Source of the DNA: Annona cherimola | Lineage: Eukaryota; Streptophyta; Magnoliopsida; Magnoliales; Annonaceae | Assembly (NCBI GenBank): GCA_030490835.1 | Contig: CM059971.1 | Coordinates: forward strand, 38,736,012-38,800,011 | Reading direction: 5' to 3' | DNA: 64,000 nt | Part shown: piece by piece, positions 25,801-33,835 of the stretch | Layout: each line of letters starts with the position of its first letter | How positions within the stretch are numbered: the first letter of the stretch is position 1 | Position numbers and translations under genes: made by a program | Notes under the pieces: model-generated | What the model saw: the letters and a program-made list of their open reading frames with translations, nothing else | What the model was told of the DNA's origin: nothing | Databases searched by the model: none

Positions 25801-28800
25801 AGAAGAGAAGAAAGATGGTAGAAAGAGTAGAAGAATAAGGGGAAAGATAGAAAAAAGAAGTAGAAGGGAAAACCAAACAAACACTTGTTTATAATTCTGA
25901 AAATTGATACTCCTTAGAGTTTACAAGGGTTGTATTTATCGGTAAACATACTACCTAATCTTAGCAAAATTATTAAAGATGAAATCTTTTTAGAAAAGGA
26001 AATTGTATATTTTAAGTAAACTTCTTAAGGAAGTAAACTTAAAATAGATACATGCTTATTTTAAACAGATTGTAAAATATCCTAGGAAATCTTCTAATAT
26101 CTTCCAAAAATAGAACAAAATATTGCAATAAATTTTTTCTAAAATATCCTAAGATTATTTCCCTTTCACGAGATTCTTGCACCTAGAATAGACAGATTTG
26201 AAATATTGCTTTCTATGTTCATCATTTCTCCCTGGCTTCAAAAAACTCGCCACTGGAGAGTTCTAACTTTGATACTGCTTAAGAATATGTGGATTCAAGT
26301 GGCATAGTTCATCTTAAGTAATCCATGTAGCATCAGAATCAAGCTTGTTTTTCCACTTGACAAGAAATTTTTGTATAATGCCCGATCCAGTAGTGACAAA
26401 CTCATCTTGTAAAATATTCTCTATCTTATCTGAAGAAGTAGATGATACTTGTGGAAGTATAGGCACATATGGTGATGTTTAACTGTTATCTATTGAAATT
26501 AATGTAGACAAACTTGGAGGCTCAAAAGTACCTTGGTAAGGAAACAAATCCTCTATATTGAAAGTATAACTAATCTCTATATCTAAAGGCAAATAAGTTC
26601 ATATGCATTGGACTCCAATTTTCTTAAAACACGAAAGAAACCACTGGCTCATGCATGCAACTTTTTAAAAGAATTTTTAGGATATCTTTCTAGTTGTACA
26701 CAAACCATAACATAATCCCCAACATCAAACTCTTGTTTTCTTCTATGAACATCTACAACAAGCTTATAATTTTCATTGCTTAGAGTAATCTTTCTTCTAA
26801 TATCAGCATGAACATCTCGAATGTGTTGAACGAAAGATTCAGCAGTAGCGGATGAATGGGTATCAATGGGTAAAAGAATTAAATCGATGGGAGCTCGAGG
26901 AATATAACCATAGATAATTTCAAAAGGAGATTTCCGAGTAGAACGATTGACTAAATTGTTGTATGCAAATTCAGCAATAGCCAATATAGAATCCCAAGTT
27001 CTAATACGTTTATCCCACCGAAATCCTAAGCAAATTTTCCAAACTCCGATTGACTACCTTAGTTTGGCCATCAATTTGTGGATGAAAAGCATATGTAAAT
27101 TTTGATGTTGGTACCCGAGAGTTTCCTCAATGTTTTTTAAAAATAGCTTACAAATTTAACATCTCGATTAGAAACAATGGTGAAGTTGGTAAACTATGAA
27201 GCTTAACAATTTCTCTAAAAAATAATTATTGCAATATATGTAGCATCAGCGGATTTAGTACATGGGATAAAATGAGCTATTTTTAAAATCTATCAACTAC
27301 AAAAAGAATTGAATCAAATCCTCAAGAAGTTTTAGGCAATCCAAGAATAAAGTCCATATTAATATCATGCCTAGGAATATGTAGTACAAGTAGAGTGTCT
27401 CTTTTGAACTTTAGCAAGTTGTCATATGCAACACTGTGAAACAACTCTTGACACCTTTTTTCAATGTGGGCCAATAAAATCTATCCTCAACTAATGAAAT
27501 GGTTTTATCTCTACCAAAATGACCAACGTCTTTGAAGGATGCTTAGAAATTTCATTAGTTAATACCACAAATCCTAAGAAAATCACTTGATTTTATACTC
27601 ACAACACTTCATAAATTTTTCTTACACTCACATAAATTTCTCCCATATGCATAACGTTTCGCCTTAAATTCCTTTCGTACCTATGCCGTCAACACAACCG
27701 TTATTCTATTGAAAAGATGATTTTGCCCATCTAAAATTTCTAAGTTCAAATAATTTGGCTCTAATGTGACTCGATGATAGTAAATCTTCAATATTTGGCA
27801 TTAAAGTATTTAAGAATCATATTATGGTTAAATTATTTAAATTTAAAAAAATTTAGAAGTGCAAAATCGTCTTTTCAATAAGGCAAATAATGGTAGTATT
27901 AACAACGTGGGTATCATAGGAGTTTAGGGTAAATGTTGTGAGTATAAAAGGAATTTTCCTAATTTTAAAAATGATTTTTGAAAGTTAAACCATTTATCAT
28001 GGTTAAAACAACTTGTTTTATCATGCTAACCAAAATATTATTTATTTAGGGTTTTATTGATCTGCATCGCATTGTAGTTGGGATTCTGTTAAGATTTTCT
28101 TTAATTTATGGTTGGCTTTATTGGTTCCCAATTGAGTTGGTTGTTTTTTGTTAAAGACAAAAGTCATGCATGGATTATTGAACTGAAAATTTATTAGTTT
28201 TTTTCTCTGGTTTTCTATTCTTTTTCCTAATAAACCTAATCTTTCTCCCTTTTTGTCTCATTTGTGGGAATACACCATTTGAAAACTGTTTTAGGAGATC
28301 TGTGTCCAGCAAGTCTAATATTTATGTTTGCAAGAAATTTATTTCAGTTTCTTACTATCAAATTTTCTGTCTTTGAGTCCACAATCTGTTATTATTGAAA
28401 TAGCATCTAGCTTGATTCTTTCATAACACAACTGAAATCCAGGCGTCCTATTGAAGAAATTTTAAAGTTATTGCCTGGGCCACATTCAGAATTAAAGAGA
28501 GTAAGTAGGAATTTTAATGACTGGCATATAGTCCTGTATTAGTTGTTTGTTCTCGTCTTTTTTTTTTTACTATTATCTTACTCTCTTTATCATGCTCCTA
28601 TAGGGTGGATATCCAAGAGTTTCTTCGTTAGAAAAACTACAAGGTTCTCAAACCAACTTTGACAGGTAACTGGTTCTATTCTTTGGTAATATATAATTTT
28701 AAGAAACCCCAAACTTTTACATTTGCTATGAATTGTATACAGATCTAACTAAATGATTTTTCATATGATAAAAATATTTATGGAGAAGAATATGATGCAT

Positions 28801-29638
28801 GGCTTGGAGCAAAGCTCATGCCTATTTCTATAATGGTTGAGTTGGTATATGGCTCTAGCCTTTTTCTGTTGGAGGATGTTCCACATCATACCCACATTTA
28901 TATCAATGAAAACGGGTCTAACTCTAACTTCTTTTTAATTCTTCCCAAGATGAAATTAGGTGCCTGATATTATTAATCAATTGACAGGATAGCAGATGGG
29001 CATCGCTCTCTGGTGTTGGTTGTCTTTGTTGGTGGAGTAACCTTTGCAGAAATTTCTGCTTTACGTTTTCTGAGTGCTCAGGTATTTTTTATTTTGTACT
29101 TCCACATTTAAAATATTTGAAACTAATTTTGCAAATCCCCATGATTATGATAGAGACAGACAATGTTGGCATAGATGTACCATTATGAAGTCATTCACAT
29201 GGATTCATATGTTTTAGTTTTGAGTTGGGCATGGATGCAAATAATCCTTGTATACTATTTATTAATTTTAAAATAAAGACCATATAAAACTAAAAATCGG
29301 GGATAGAGCTATTTCTGCAATATTTTCTGTGGTCGACTGGTTGTGTTTCTTCTAACCGAGGGAGAAAATTGATAAGGTTGGTGGTTGCATCTCTACCACT
29401 ATACCAAGGCTTAATGAAGGAAAGTGAGCTTAGTGCCTTTGCTAAAGAAAAATTGCAGAACCTGTTTTCCCCTTGAGCTGTTGTCTTGGAAACTGGTATA
29501 TATTGCCTAGTTTTGCTCCATGTTTTTTAACTGCTTATTCCTTTTCAGGAAGGAATGGCTTATGATTTGATCATTGGGACTACAAAACTAGTGAACGGTC
29601 AGACAGTGCTTGAACCATTCATTTACAGTGTCGGGTAG
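10716..29638 (+). CDS. VPS33: VPS33 vacuolar protein sorting protein, C-terminal 220 residues (8 exons)
   Basis: Eight exons (10716-10838, 12385-12466, 12597-12670, 18164-18244, 28443-28500, 28604-28665, 28988-29081, 29549-29638) join in a single frame of 220 codons plus TAG. The product matches the C-terminal third of plant VPS33. Conserved blocks include [78 protein letters not shown] and [14 protein letters not shown]33 is a Sec1/Munc18 protein that binds SNAREs as part of the HOPS and CORVET tethering complexes at the vacuole and endosome. Full family length is about 600 residues, so roughly 380 N-terminal residues are missing, presumably on exons left of the window. No stop or frameshift interrupts the eight exons, and all junctions keep phase, which suggests a living gene. 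Introns 3 and 4 are enlarged by transposons. The C-terminus (FIYSVG) differs from what I recall of other plants. Confidence 0.93.
10839..12384 (+). other. VPS33: VPS33 intron, no element recognised
   Basis: A GT-AG intron of about 1.5 kb. It is AT-rich and I see no transposon termini or coding remnant in it. Confidence 0.6.
12385..12466 (+). CDS. VPS33: VPS33 exon with GC donor
   Basis: Preceded by GATGCAG and reading [25 protein letters not shown]. The exon ends AAGCAG and the intron begins GCAAGC, a GC rather than GT donor. The otherwise strong donor context (CAG|GCAAG) is what functional GC-AG introns usually have. The phase matches the next exon exactly. Confidence 0.9.
12597..12670 (+). 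CDS. VPS33: VPS33 exon
   Basis: Acceptor TTTCCTGCAG, donor AA|GTACAC. Reads [19 protein letters not shown] and ends two bases into an asparagine codon completed 5.5 kb downstream. The GC-AG intron before it is only 130 bp. Confidence 0.92.
12671..14395 (+). other. VPS33: VPS33 intron 3, first part
   Basis: AT-rich intron sequence with poly-T and poly-A runs (for example 13649-13664) and no recognised element. The intron continues to 18163. Confidence 0.5.
14396..14605 (+). repeat. dispersed repeat, copy 2
   Basis: Shares ordered blocks with 3231-3480 (TTGACATTAACTACCTAC, CAACTATCCTACCTATTT, ACATCACTC, then TTTTACCCC). Lies within VPS33 intron 3. An open frame over 14080-14595 is accidental, as it is mostly this repeat and the flanking DNA. 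Confidence 0.5.
14606..14830 (-). mobile_element. short degenerate RTE LINE fragment, antisense
   Basis: The run CTGCACTCATTTTGTGGATAT ... GACTGCCAACATTCTGCTTTAGAAAGCA (split here by a few bases) and CACCTCTCTGCCTATCATTT resembles the plus-strand complement of the 3' part of plant RTE LINEs. It parallels the better preserved remnants at 16336-17950 and 59215-59625. Confidence 0.4.
14831..16335 (+). other. VPS33: VPS33 intron 3, middle part
   Basis: No gene or transposon recognised. A/T runs are present (T-runs at 15789-15805 and 15850-15863). Confidence 0.45.
16336..17950 (-). mobile_element. degenerate RTE-type LINE, 3' half, antisense to VPS33
   Basis: The plus strand begins with a CATCATCATCATCAT tract, then TTTCCCATCTATGCGGGTG and GTCAGCTACATG, the complement of the usual 3' end of plant RTE LINEs. 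Further on, GGTTGGTCTTCC, AGCATAAATCCAAGTT, TGGCACTATGATAC and similar blocks match the complement of the RTE reverse transcriptase region as I remember it. The reading frame is destroyed. No full termini are visible, so the element is truncated, as usual for LINEs. Confidence 0.6.
18164..18244 (+). CDS. VPS33: VPS33 exon
   Basis: Acceptor GAATGCAG, donor G|GTAAGT. Reads [18 protein letters not shown], then QHAVRSGW. Phase 2 on both sides. It lies between the two largest introns (about 5.5 and 10.2 kb). Confidence 0.93.
18245..19390 (+). other. VPS33: VPS33 intron 4, first part
   Basis: No recognised element. AT-rich intron sequence running up to the first LTR insertion. Confidence 0.45.
19391..19800 (-). 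mobile_element. diverged gypsy solo LTR
   Basis: Aligns through most of its length with the LTR at 3710-4182: TGGCGTAGGA start, AGAAGAAAGAGGAAGGAACCTCT (first 20 bases shared), ACTGATGCTC, TTAGAGCTTACAA, TACTTATAGGAGAATATGCCACC (shared core), then AAGTAAACTTAAAATAGATAC. No internal gypsy sequence follows on either side. The right end is blurred by a run of 22 C and 16 A. Same orientation as the full-length element. Confidence 0.75.
19801..19838 (+). repeat. C22-A16 compound homopolymer
   Basis: A run of 22 cytosines directly followed by 16 adenines at the right edge of the solo LTR. Lengths may be affected by sequencing. Confidence 0.85.
19895..20170 (+). repeat. diverged tandem duplication, period about 175 bp
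   Basis: ATGAGATCCAAGTGA, then CGATTATG.GAACAAAA, then a TTTGCAAAAAACAAAC / TTTGTGAAACAAAT block, occur twice in the same order (about 19900 and 20074). The copies differ at many positions. No coding sense. Confidence 0.6.
20283..20327 (+). repeat. A-run and (AG)n microsatellite
   Basis: An A-run of about 20 bases followed by GAAG and about nine AG repeats. The sequence around it up to about 21950 has no recognised element. Confidence 0.85.
20340..21950 (+). other. VPS33: VPS33 intron 4, no element recognised
   Basis: AT-rich intron DNA with a short TA/CA dinucleotide patch near 20710-20728. Nothing else identified. Confidence 0.45.
21955..24480 (-). mobile_element. old, related gypsy element fragment (LTR plus pol remnants)
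   Basis: The left part (about 21955-22375) has the purine-rich start and general order of the gypsy LTR. It is followed, on the minus strand, by heavily mutated integrase tail (about 22600-23100), integrase zinc region (23629-23865, reading [34 protein letters not shown]), RNase H and RT connection (about 23919-24480). The order matches the element at 3710-9948 but identity is much lower, so it is an older relative. The rest of RT, gag and the other LTR are missing. No open frame survives. Confidence 0.75.
24669..25454 (-). mobile_element. copia-family solo LTR with perfect 5-bp target duplication
   Basis: Starts TGTTGGTCTTGA and ends ATGTTCACA, flanked on both sides by AGATG (24664-24668 and 25455-25459). 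Internally it follows the LTR at 41669-43233: GGAGGGGCGGATTGAG, TTATAATAGTTTAGGCAATCCCCTACTCCA (shared core), CTTGGGTTCCACTA, and GTAGGTGGCACGCATTTAATG (first 20 shared). At 786 bp it is about half as long, because it lacks most of the GTCGAC-rich segment. The element's coding sense would be leftwards, antisense to VPS33. Confidence 0.88.
25460..25741 (+). other. VPS33: VPS33 intron 4, between insertions
   Basis: About 280 bp of unassigned AT-rich DNA between the copia solo LTR and the next gypsy LTR. Confidence 0.5.
25742..26224 (-). repeat. gypsy LTR of the truncated copy
   Basis: 483 bp, with the same TGATG/CATCA ends and block order as the pair at 3710 and 9479. More diverged from each of them than they are from one another, by eye. 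Confidence 0.88.
25742..27590 (-). mobile_element. truncated gypsy copy, same family as 3710-9948
   Basis: A complete 3' LTR (25742-26224, TGATGTAGGATGTG...TTCATCA) is followed by the integrase/chromodomain tail, integrase C-terminus (26649-26984, with [25 protein letters not shown]), integrase core, then an abrupt jump at about 27535 from the integrase zinc region to the RT region (ACCACAAATCCTAAGAAAATC). About 800 bp are therefore deleted inside. RT, protease, gag and the 5' LTR are lost, and the element stops at 27590, where a palindromic element begins. It keeps several features lost from the full-length copy: no stop before the chromodomain, and the segment missing before FFREIV. Confidence 0.87.
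27591..27949. repeat. palindromic MITE-like element
   Basis: Terminal inverted repeats begin TTTTATACTCACAACA at 27591 and end with the reverse complement at 27949. An inner pair is formed by TTGAAAAGATGATTTTGC (27709-27726) and GCAAAATCGTCTTTTCAA. There is no coding capacity. It abuts the broken end of the gypsy fragment, and I could not identify a target duplication. Confidence 0.75.
27950..28442 (+). other. VPS33: VPS33 intron 4, last part
   Basis: No element recognised. The intron closes with ACTGAAATCCAG before the next exon. Confidence 0.5.
28443..28500 (+). CDS. VPS33: VPS33 exon
   Basis: Acceptor ATCCAG, donor AGA|GTAAGT. Completes the tryptophan codon of the previous exon and reads [19 protein letters not shown]. 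Confidence 0.92.
28604..28665 (+). CDS. VPS33: VPS33 exon
   Basis: Acceptor CCTATAG, donor AG|GTAACT. Reads [20 protein letters not shown], the variable linker of VPS33 proteins. The preceding intron is 103 bp. Confidence 0.88.
28988..29081 (+). CDS. VPS33: VPS33 exon
   Basis: Acceptor TTGACAG, donor CAG|GTATTT. Reads [26 protein letters not shown], the best conserved block of the C-terminal Sec1 domain. Confidence 0.94.
29549..29638 (+). CDS. VPS33: VPS33 last exon and stop
   Basis: Acceptor TTTTCAG. Reads [19 protein letters not shown] and ends at TAG (29636-29638). Confidence 0.93.
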   Translation, partial: EGMAYDLIIGTTKLVNGQTVLEPFIYSVG

Positions 29639-30200
29639 AGGAATAGTCAAGGTGACAGGGGCAATGTGCAGATGTTCATTAATTTTTGGTTTTTTTGTCA
29701 AATATTTGGTATTTCAAGTAGTGTGTGGTTCACTGCTTGGGCTGGCCTCCTCTTGAGCAGTTTTCTGGTGCCTTTGGTGTCCAGAACAAATTAAATGCAA
29801 GATATTTCATCACTTCCAGGTAACAGAAACACTACGAAGAGGAGCTCCATCATCATGCGGCCACATCTTAATAGGCTTTTTTCTCTTCAGTATTTGTATT
29901 TTGTTCACTGTAATGGTCCATGGATGGAGGGGTGAATTGATAACCACCCACCTTGGGTGATAAATTTTATGCTGGAACAAATGGATGAGCAAGTTCGTGC
30001 AGTCTGTCTATTATTTACATCCTTGGTCTTTTTTTTTTTTTTTTTTGGATAGAGATCCTTGGTCTGTTTTTTACCCTCTTCTGAATTATAGACGCCTCTT
30101 TGTGTCCATATGCACTACCATAATAGAATAAAATCTAATGAGTCTTACTTCTATGTATCCAGGTTAAAATAGAAGTGATTTTTCTTCTTTTTTTTTCTTT
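29639..30200 (+). other. VPS33: VPS33 3' untranslated region and downstream
   Basis: Non-coding. A candidate polyadenylation signal AATAAA lies at 30127-30132, about 490 bp after the stop. Poly-T runs lie at 30029-30047 and about 30180-30200. The true cleavage site cannot be read from sequence alone. Confidence 0.5.
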
Positions 30201-30205
30201 TTTGC

Positions 30206-30482
30206 TACGTATGATTGATGAAAAATCAACTTCATCTATTGTATTGAGCATATTTTGTTTAACTATGAGACCAAATTTTATCTAAATCAAATGTGCATAG
30301 ACCACATTTGCTTAAACATAAATATATTGATGTATAAGTTACAACTACATATGATTGATGAAAAATTAACTTCATCTATTGTATTGAGCATATTTTGTTT
30401 AACTGTGACCAAATTTTATCTAAATTAAATGTGTAGACCACATTTGCTTAAACATAGATATATTGATGTATAAATTATAAAA
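30206..30482 (+). repeat. tandem duplication, period 140 bp
   Basis: The unit from TACGTATGATTGATGAAAAA (30206) recurs at 30346 (TACATATGATTGATGAAAAA). Both contain CTTCATCTATTGTATTGAGC and ACATTTGCTTAAACATA. The copies differ by a few substitutions and two small deletions. Not coding. Confidence 0.85.
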
Positions 30483-30945
30483 AATGTTCATATGCATTTG
30501 AATATGATAATATTTTAGTATTTGTATACCAAATTAAGATGCTTTTAGATGGTTTAGATGTTGAAATTACAGCTTTCGAATTAATATTTAACATAAATTC
30601 ATTTTATTACGTTGATTTTACCCATTTGCAGGTGGGGGCATTATACAATGATATTAGACAAATGTAGTTTCCATGAGAACATAAATGGTATTAAAATACA
30701 TGGACGGGATAGATTTTTCATTAATCATGAAGGTTGGAAAAATGAATAGGTTAGTGTGCGAAACTCAAGTATGGTAGAATTGATCTATTTCTTACTGTTC
30801 GTTGCGGCAGGCAATGTAATGTAAGGATGTTAGAACTAACATATCCATTTGAGTTAATTTAACTGTGAGAATGGTGATATGTCATTTTTTAAAGGAGTAT
30901 CGAGCCAATGCTCCATCTACCGGGAGACATTATTTTTTTTTAATT
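30483..30945. other. no feature recognised
   Basis: AT-rich intergenic DNA between the duplication and the RNase H-like remnant. Confidence 0.45.
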
Positions 30946-31740
30946 ATTTTTAAATGATCTCTTATTTGCCGGGTTCGTGCTTCCAATTCCTAATTGTACG
31001 CGTCGAAGGAAATAAATTCGCAGCATTTGGCATTGAAACCAGCCGTATTGAATTCTCCCTCCAATGATTCCATGCTCTATTTTTGTAATGAAGAAGAGAG
31101 AAACTTTGTTTCCCAGTAAAAGCAAAATCTTTACAAGCAGATCTCCCAAAAATTTTCACACACAGATGAAGCATACTCAGCGAGAAAGTGGGCTGCTCTA
31201 CTACCTTCTCGCAGGACATGCTTGAATTGAATCACTTCGAATTTTTCCTGTGTAGATCTAATGCTCTGGATTTGTCCCACTGGGTCATATATTGGCAAAT
31301 CGTTATTTAGAAAGCTTATCAAAAAGAGAGAATCTCTAATTCCAGCTATTGAAGGTGCAATTCCCTCGCCCAATGAATCCCAATCTGGGCCACCATTGCC
31401 TCCATTATCAGGGCAGCCTTTTTGCCATCCGCTCTCCAGCACTTTGCTGCCATGGACCTCCCTGTTGAATCTCTCAATAATAGTCCAATTCCCTTGCAGT
31501 TCTTCTTCACGTTCCATCTTCCATCCACATTTAATTTTAGTCTCCCCGTCAGCGGCCTTAGCCATCTGAGAGCCAGGTCTCTATTCCGAAGTCTCAACTC
31601 CACTAAAACGTTTGCTGAGACGTGTCTCTCCCTGTATATTTTGCACCAACCAGAATATCATAAAATTTTGGATCTATTCCAGTCTCCCTTACCAGGTTTC
31701 TCAGTTGCCAAACTTTCAATGCGAAAAGAATATACATTCG
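30946..31740 (-). pseudogene. RNase H-like (RVT_3) domain remnant
   Basis: Two minus frames together carry the plant RVT_3 signature. The first (31346-31640) reads RWLRPLTGRLKLNVDGRWN, GIGLLLRDSTGRSMAAKCW and EAMVAQIGIHWARELHL. The second (31131-31345) continues with QFKHVLREGSRAAHFLAEYA. In the family these blocks hold the catalytic D (NVDG), the E of the AEA/MEA block and the final HVxREGNxxAH. The frame changes between them, and short frames and a stop occur beyond 31640. Such domains are found at the end of plant LINEs and as stand-alone genes. I favour a transposon remnant, as there is no intact frame. Confidence 0.72.
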
Positions 31741-31911
31741 TTGGATTTTTGGACACATATATAATAATTATATATACGCTGTCATAAATAGCGGCCAAAA
31801 TTATAAAGTGGTCTTATAAGGTTTATGGGTTTAAATCATCTAATTAAGCAAGAGTCTCCTATGTGTAGAAACCTTATTACTTATTTTTTAATTTCTATTT
31901 TTATGATAGGC

Positions 31912-33580
31912 GAACTCAAGAAGTTATAGTGGTTCGGGACAACCCTCCCTACTCCACTCCTCCAAGAACACTATTTAGTGTCTTGGGTTCCACTAAAATA
32001 AAATTTTAATACAGCAAAGCTCTTTTGCTCTCTTCTAGATTTCAGCTTTAGAGGGTATTATACAAACTTAGCACAAGTAGGTAACGAGTTCCACTCCAAT
32101 CACACGCTACTTTGCCTTCAGTTGGTCTTAGTCTCCAATACTAAACTAAGTGGAATACAAATGATTAATGAATAAAGAAAGATACTACACTTTACAGTTG
32201 TGTAGGCAAATTCAAGCACAGAGTAGAGCTTGTAGAAGAAGAAGATTGAGCAATTCAGCACTTAGCAGTTTGACACAATGTTCTTCTTGAAAACTTTTTT
32301 GTAGATCACTTAAATGTTACAGAATGAGGAAGTTGAACTCAATCAATACTCTCTTATCTACCTTTTTCTCGTTCATTTGAAATGTCTTAAATAGAGGAGA
32401 GTAAATTTGAACGTTTGGAGGTAGGTGGCGCACATTTAATTCGCCAACATTCGAATTTTTTCGACGTTGTGATTCAAGTTGCACTCGGAGTCAACCTGGT
32501 ATGCGACTTCATTCAAGTCACAGGGTGGAGTCGACTTCAGATGCAACTTCACCGAAGTCGCGGATTGAAGTCGACTTCGGATGTCTTCTGCTTCCCAGTT
32601 AAGTTCCATACTTAAGTCGACTTAGTCTTCGGACTTGATCCAAGTCGCAGATAGAGTCGACTTCGGATGCGACCTCGCCTTCTGCTTCCCAGTCAAGTTC
32701 CATACTTAAGTCGACTTCGTCTTCAGAATTAATCCAAGTCGAAGGTAGAGTCGACTTTGGATGCGACTTCGCCTTTTGCTTCTCAATCAAGTTCCATACT
32801 TGAGTCGACTTGGTTTAAGACTTGACCCAAGTCGCAAGTGGAGTCGACTTCGGATGCAACTTCACCAACCATCTGACTTCTTAGAACTTTTGACTTGTTG
32901 TGATCTTCTTTGTGTGTTAGCCTTTCCTTGTTTTTCATATTTCATGTGTACAGATCTTCATTTGAGCTTTAATCCTTTCCATTTTTATGACATTCTAGCT
33001 TGTTCAATATTTCTTGATCACTTGATATAGACTTTCTAAGTGGTTTTGATTTAACCTTGTTATTGTTTCTTAAATTTAACTTCACTTTTTTGAGAGAGGA
33101 GTTTAGAACCATCTTGGTCTTTGTTTTCACTCAAGTCGTGACTTGGAGTCGACTTCAGGTGCGACTTTACCCAAGTCGCAGGATGAGGTCGGCTTGATAT
33201 GCAACTTGACTCTGTCAGCTTCACCTCCTATAACTAAAGTTCTCCCAAGTTGCAATTGGAGTCGACTTGGTGTTGCAACTTCACCTAAGTCGCAGGCGAA
33301 GTTAACTTTGGTTGCGACTTCGTCTGTCTCGCAGTCCAGATTTCAGTGCTGTCAAATTTTTGGGCCTTGAAGTGGATATCGAAGTCGACTTCGGTATCGA
33401 CTTCACCTAAGTCGATGCCTGAGTCGACTTAATATGCCACTTGGCCTGCCAATCTTTTGACCTTTGACTGTTTAAACCTTGACAACACTTAATCAACACA
33501 TTAGTACTAAAATTATACTCAAATTAAGTTGTTAATCATCAAAATATGGATTGTGCTTAATTTTCCATATGTTTACAACA
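31912..33580 (-). repeat. copia 3' LTR (left), truncated, GTCGAC-rich
   Basis: Aligns with 41818-43233. It ends CATATGTTTACAACA, but its start (TGTTGGTCCCG...) has been lost, the homology beginning at GAACTCAAGAAG (31914). It contains GTCGACTT 12 times by my count, and three units of a 94-bp repeat (starting at 32591, 32685 and 32779, each with a CTTCCCAGT/CTTCTCAAT block), where the right LTR has only one. Confidence 0.88.
32519..32875 (+). repeat. 94-bp tandem repeat carrying GTCGAC palindromes
   Basis: Three consecutive units with the order CTTCCCAGTCAAGTTCCATA, CTTAAGTCGACTT, CAAGTCGCAG, GAGTCGACTTCGGATGCGAC. The spacing is 94 bp twice (32591, 32685, 32779). Each unit has two GTCGACTT sites, one with AAGTCGACTT, which is a perfect palindrome. 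The upstream unit is partial. Confidence 0.85.
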
Positions 33581-33594
33581 ATCTCCCCCTTTTT
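33581..33594 (-). promoter_or_regulatory. copia polypurine tract
   Basis: Minus-strand AAAAAAGGGGGAGA immediately before the 3' LTR start (TGTTGTAAACATATG), the expected position for plus-strand primer. Confidence 0.82.
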
Positions 33595-33835
33595 TATAAT
33601 TGATAAAACCAATTTAAGATAAACCTTTCATTTTTATCATTTAATCACTTTACGTTGGATTCTATTGTCAAGTCATATTGGTTAAAAAAATGACAGATTT
33701 CATTCAACTGACATAACATTTCAATCACAAGGTAAAATATTCATTCAATAATTTCAGTTTATACATTCTACCCAAACCAAAAAGTACCAATGTATCTATG
33801 CCCTATATATATATATATCTCCCCCTTTTTGTCAA

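Noticed and set aside
32415..33370. Plus and minus frames over the GTCGAC array
   Set aside because: Frames kept open by a tandem repeat without stops; the LTR is non-coding and they are not conserved in the right LTR.
32519..33450. A CRISPR-like array of regularly spaced palindromes
   Set aside because: The repeats are degenerate, the period is 94 bp including the spacers, which are themselves repeated, and it is inside a plant retrotransposon LTR.
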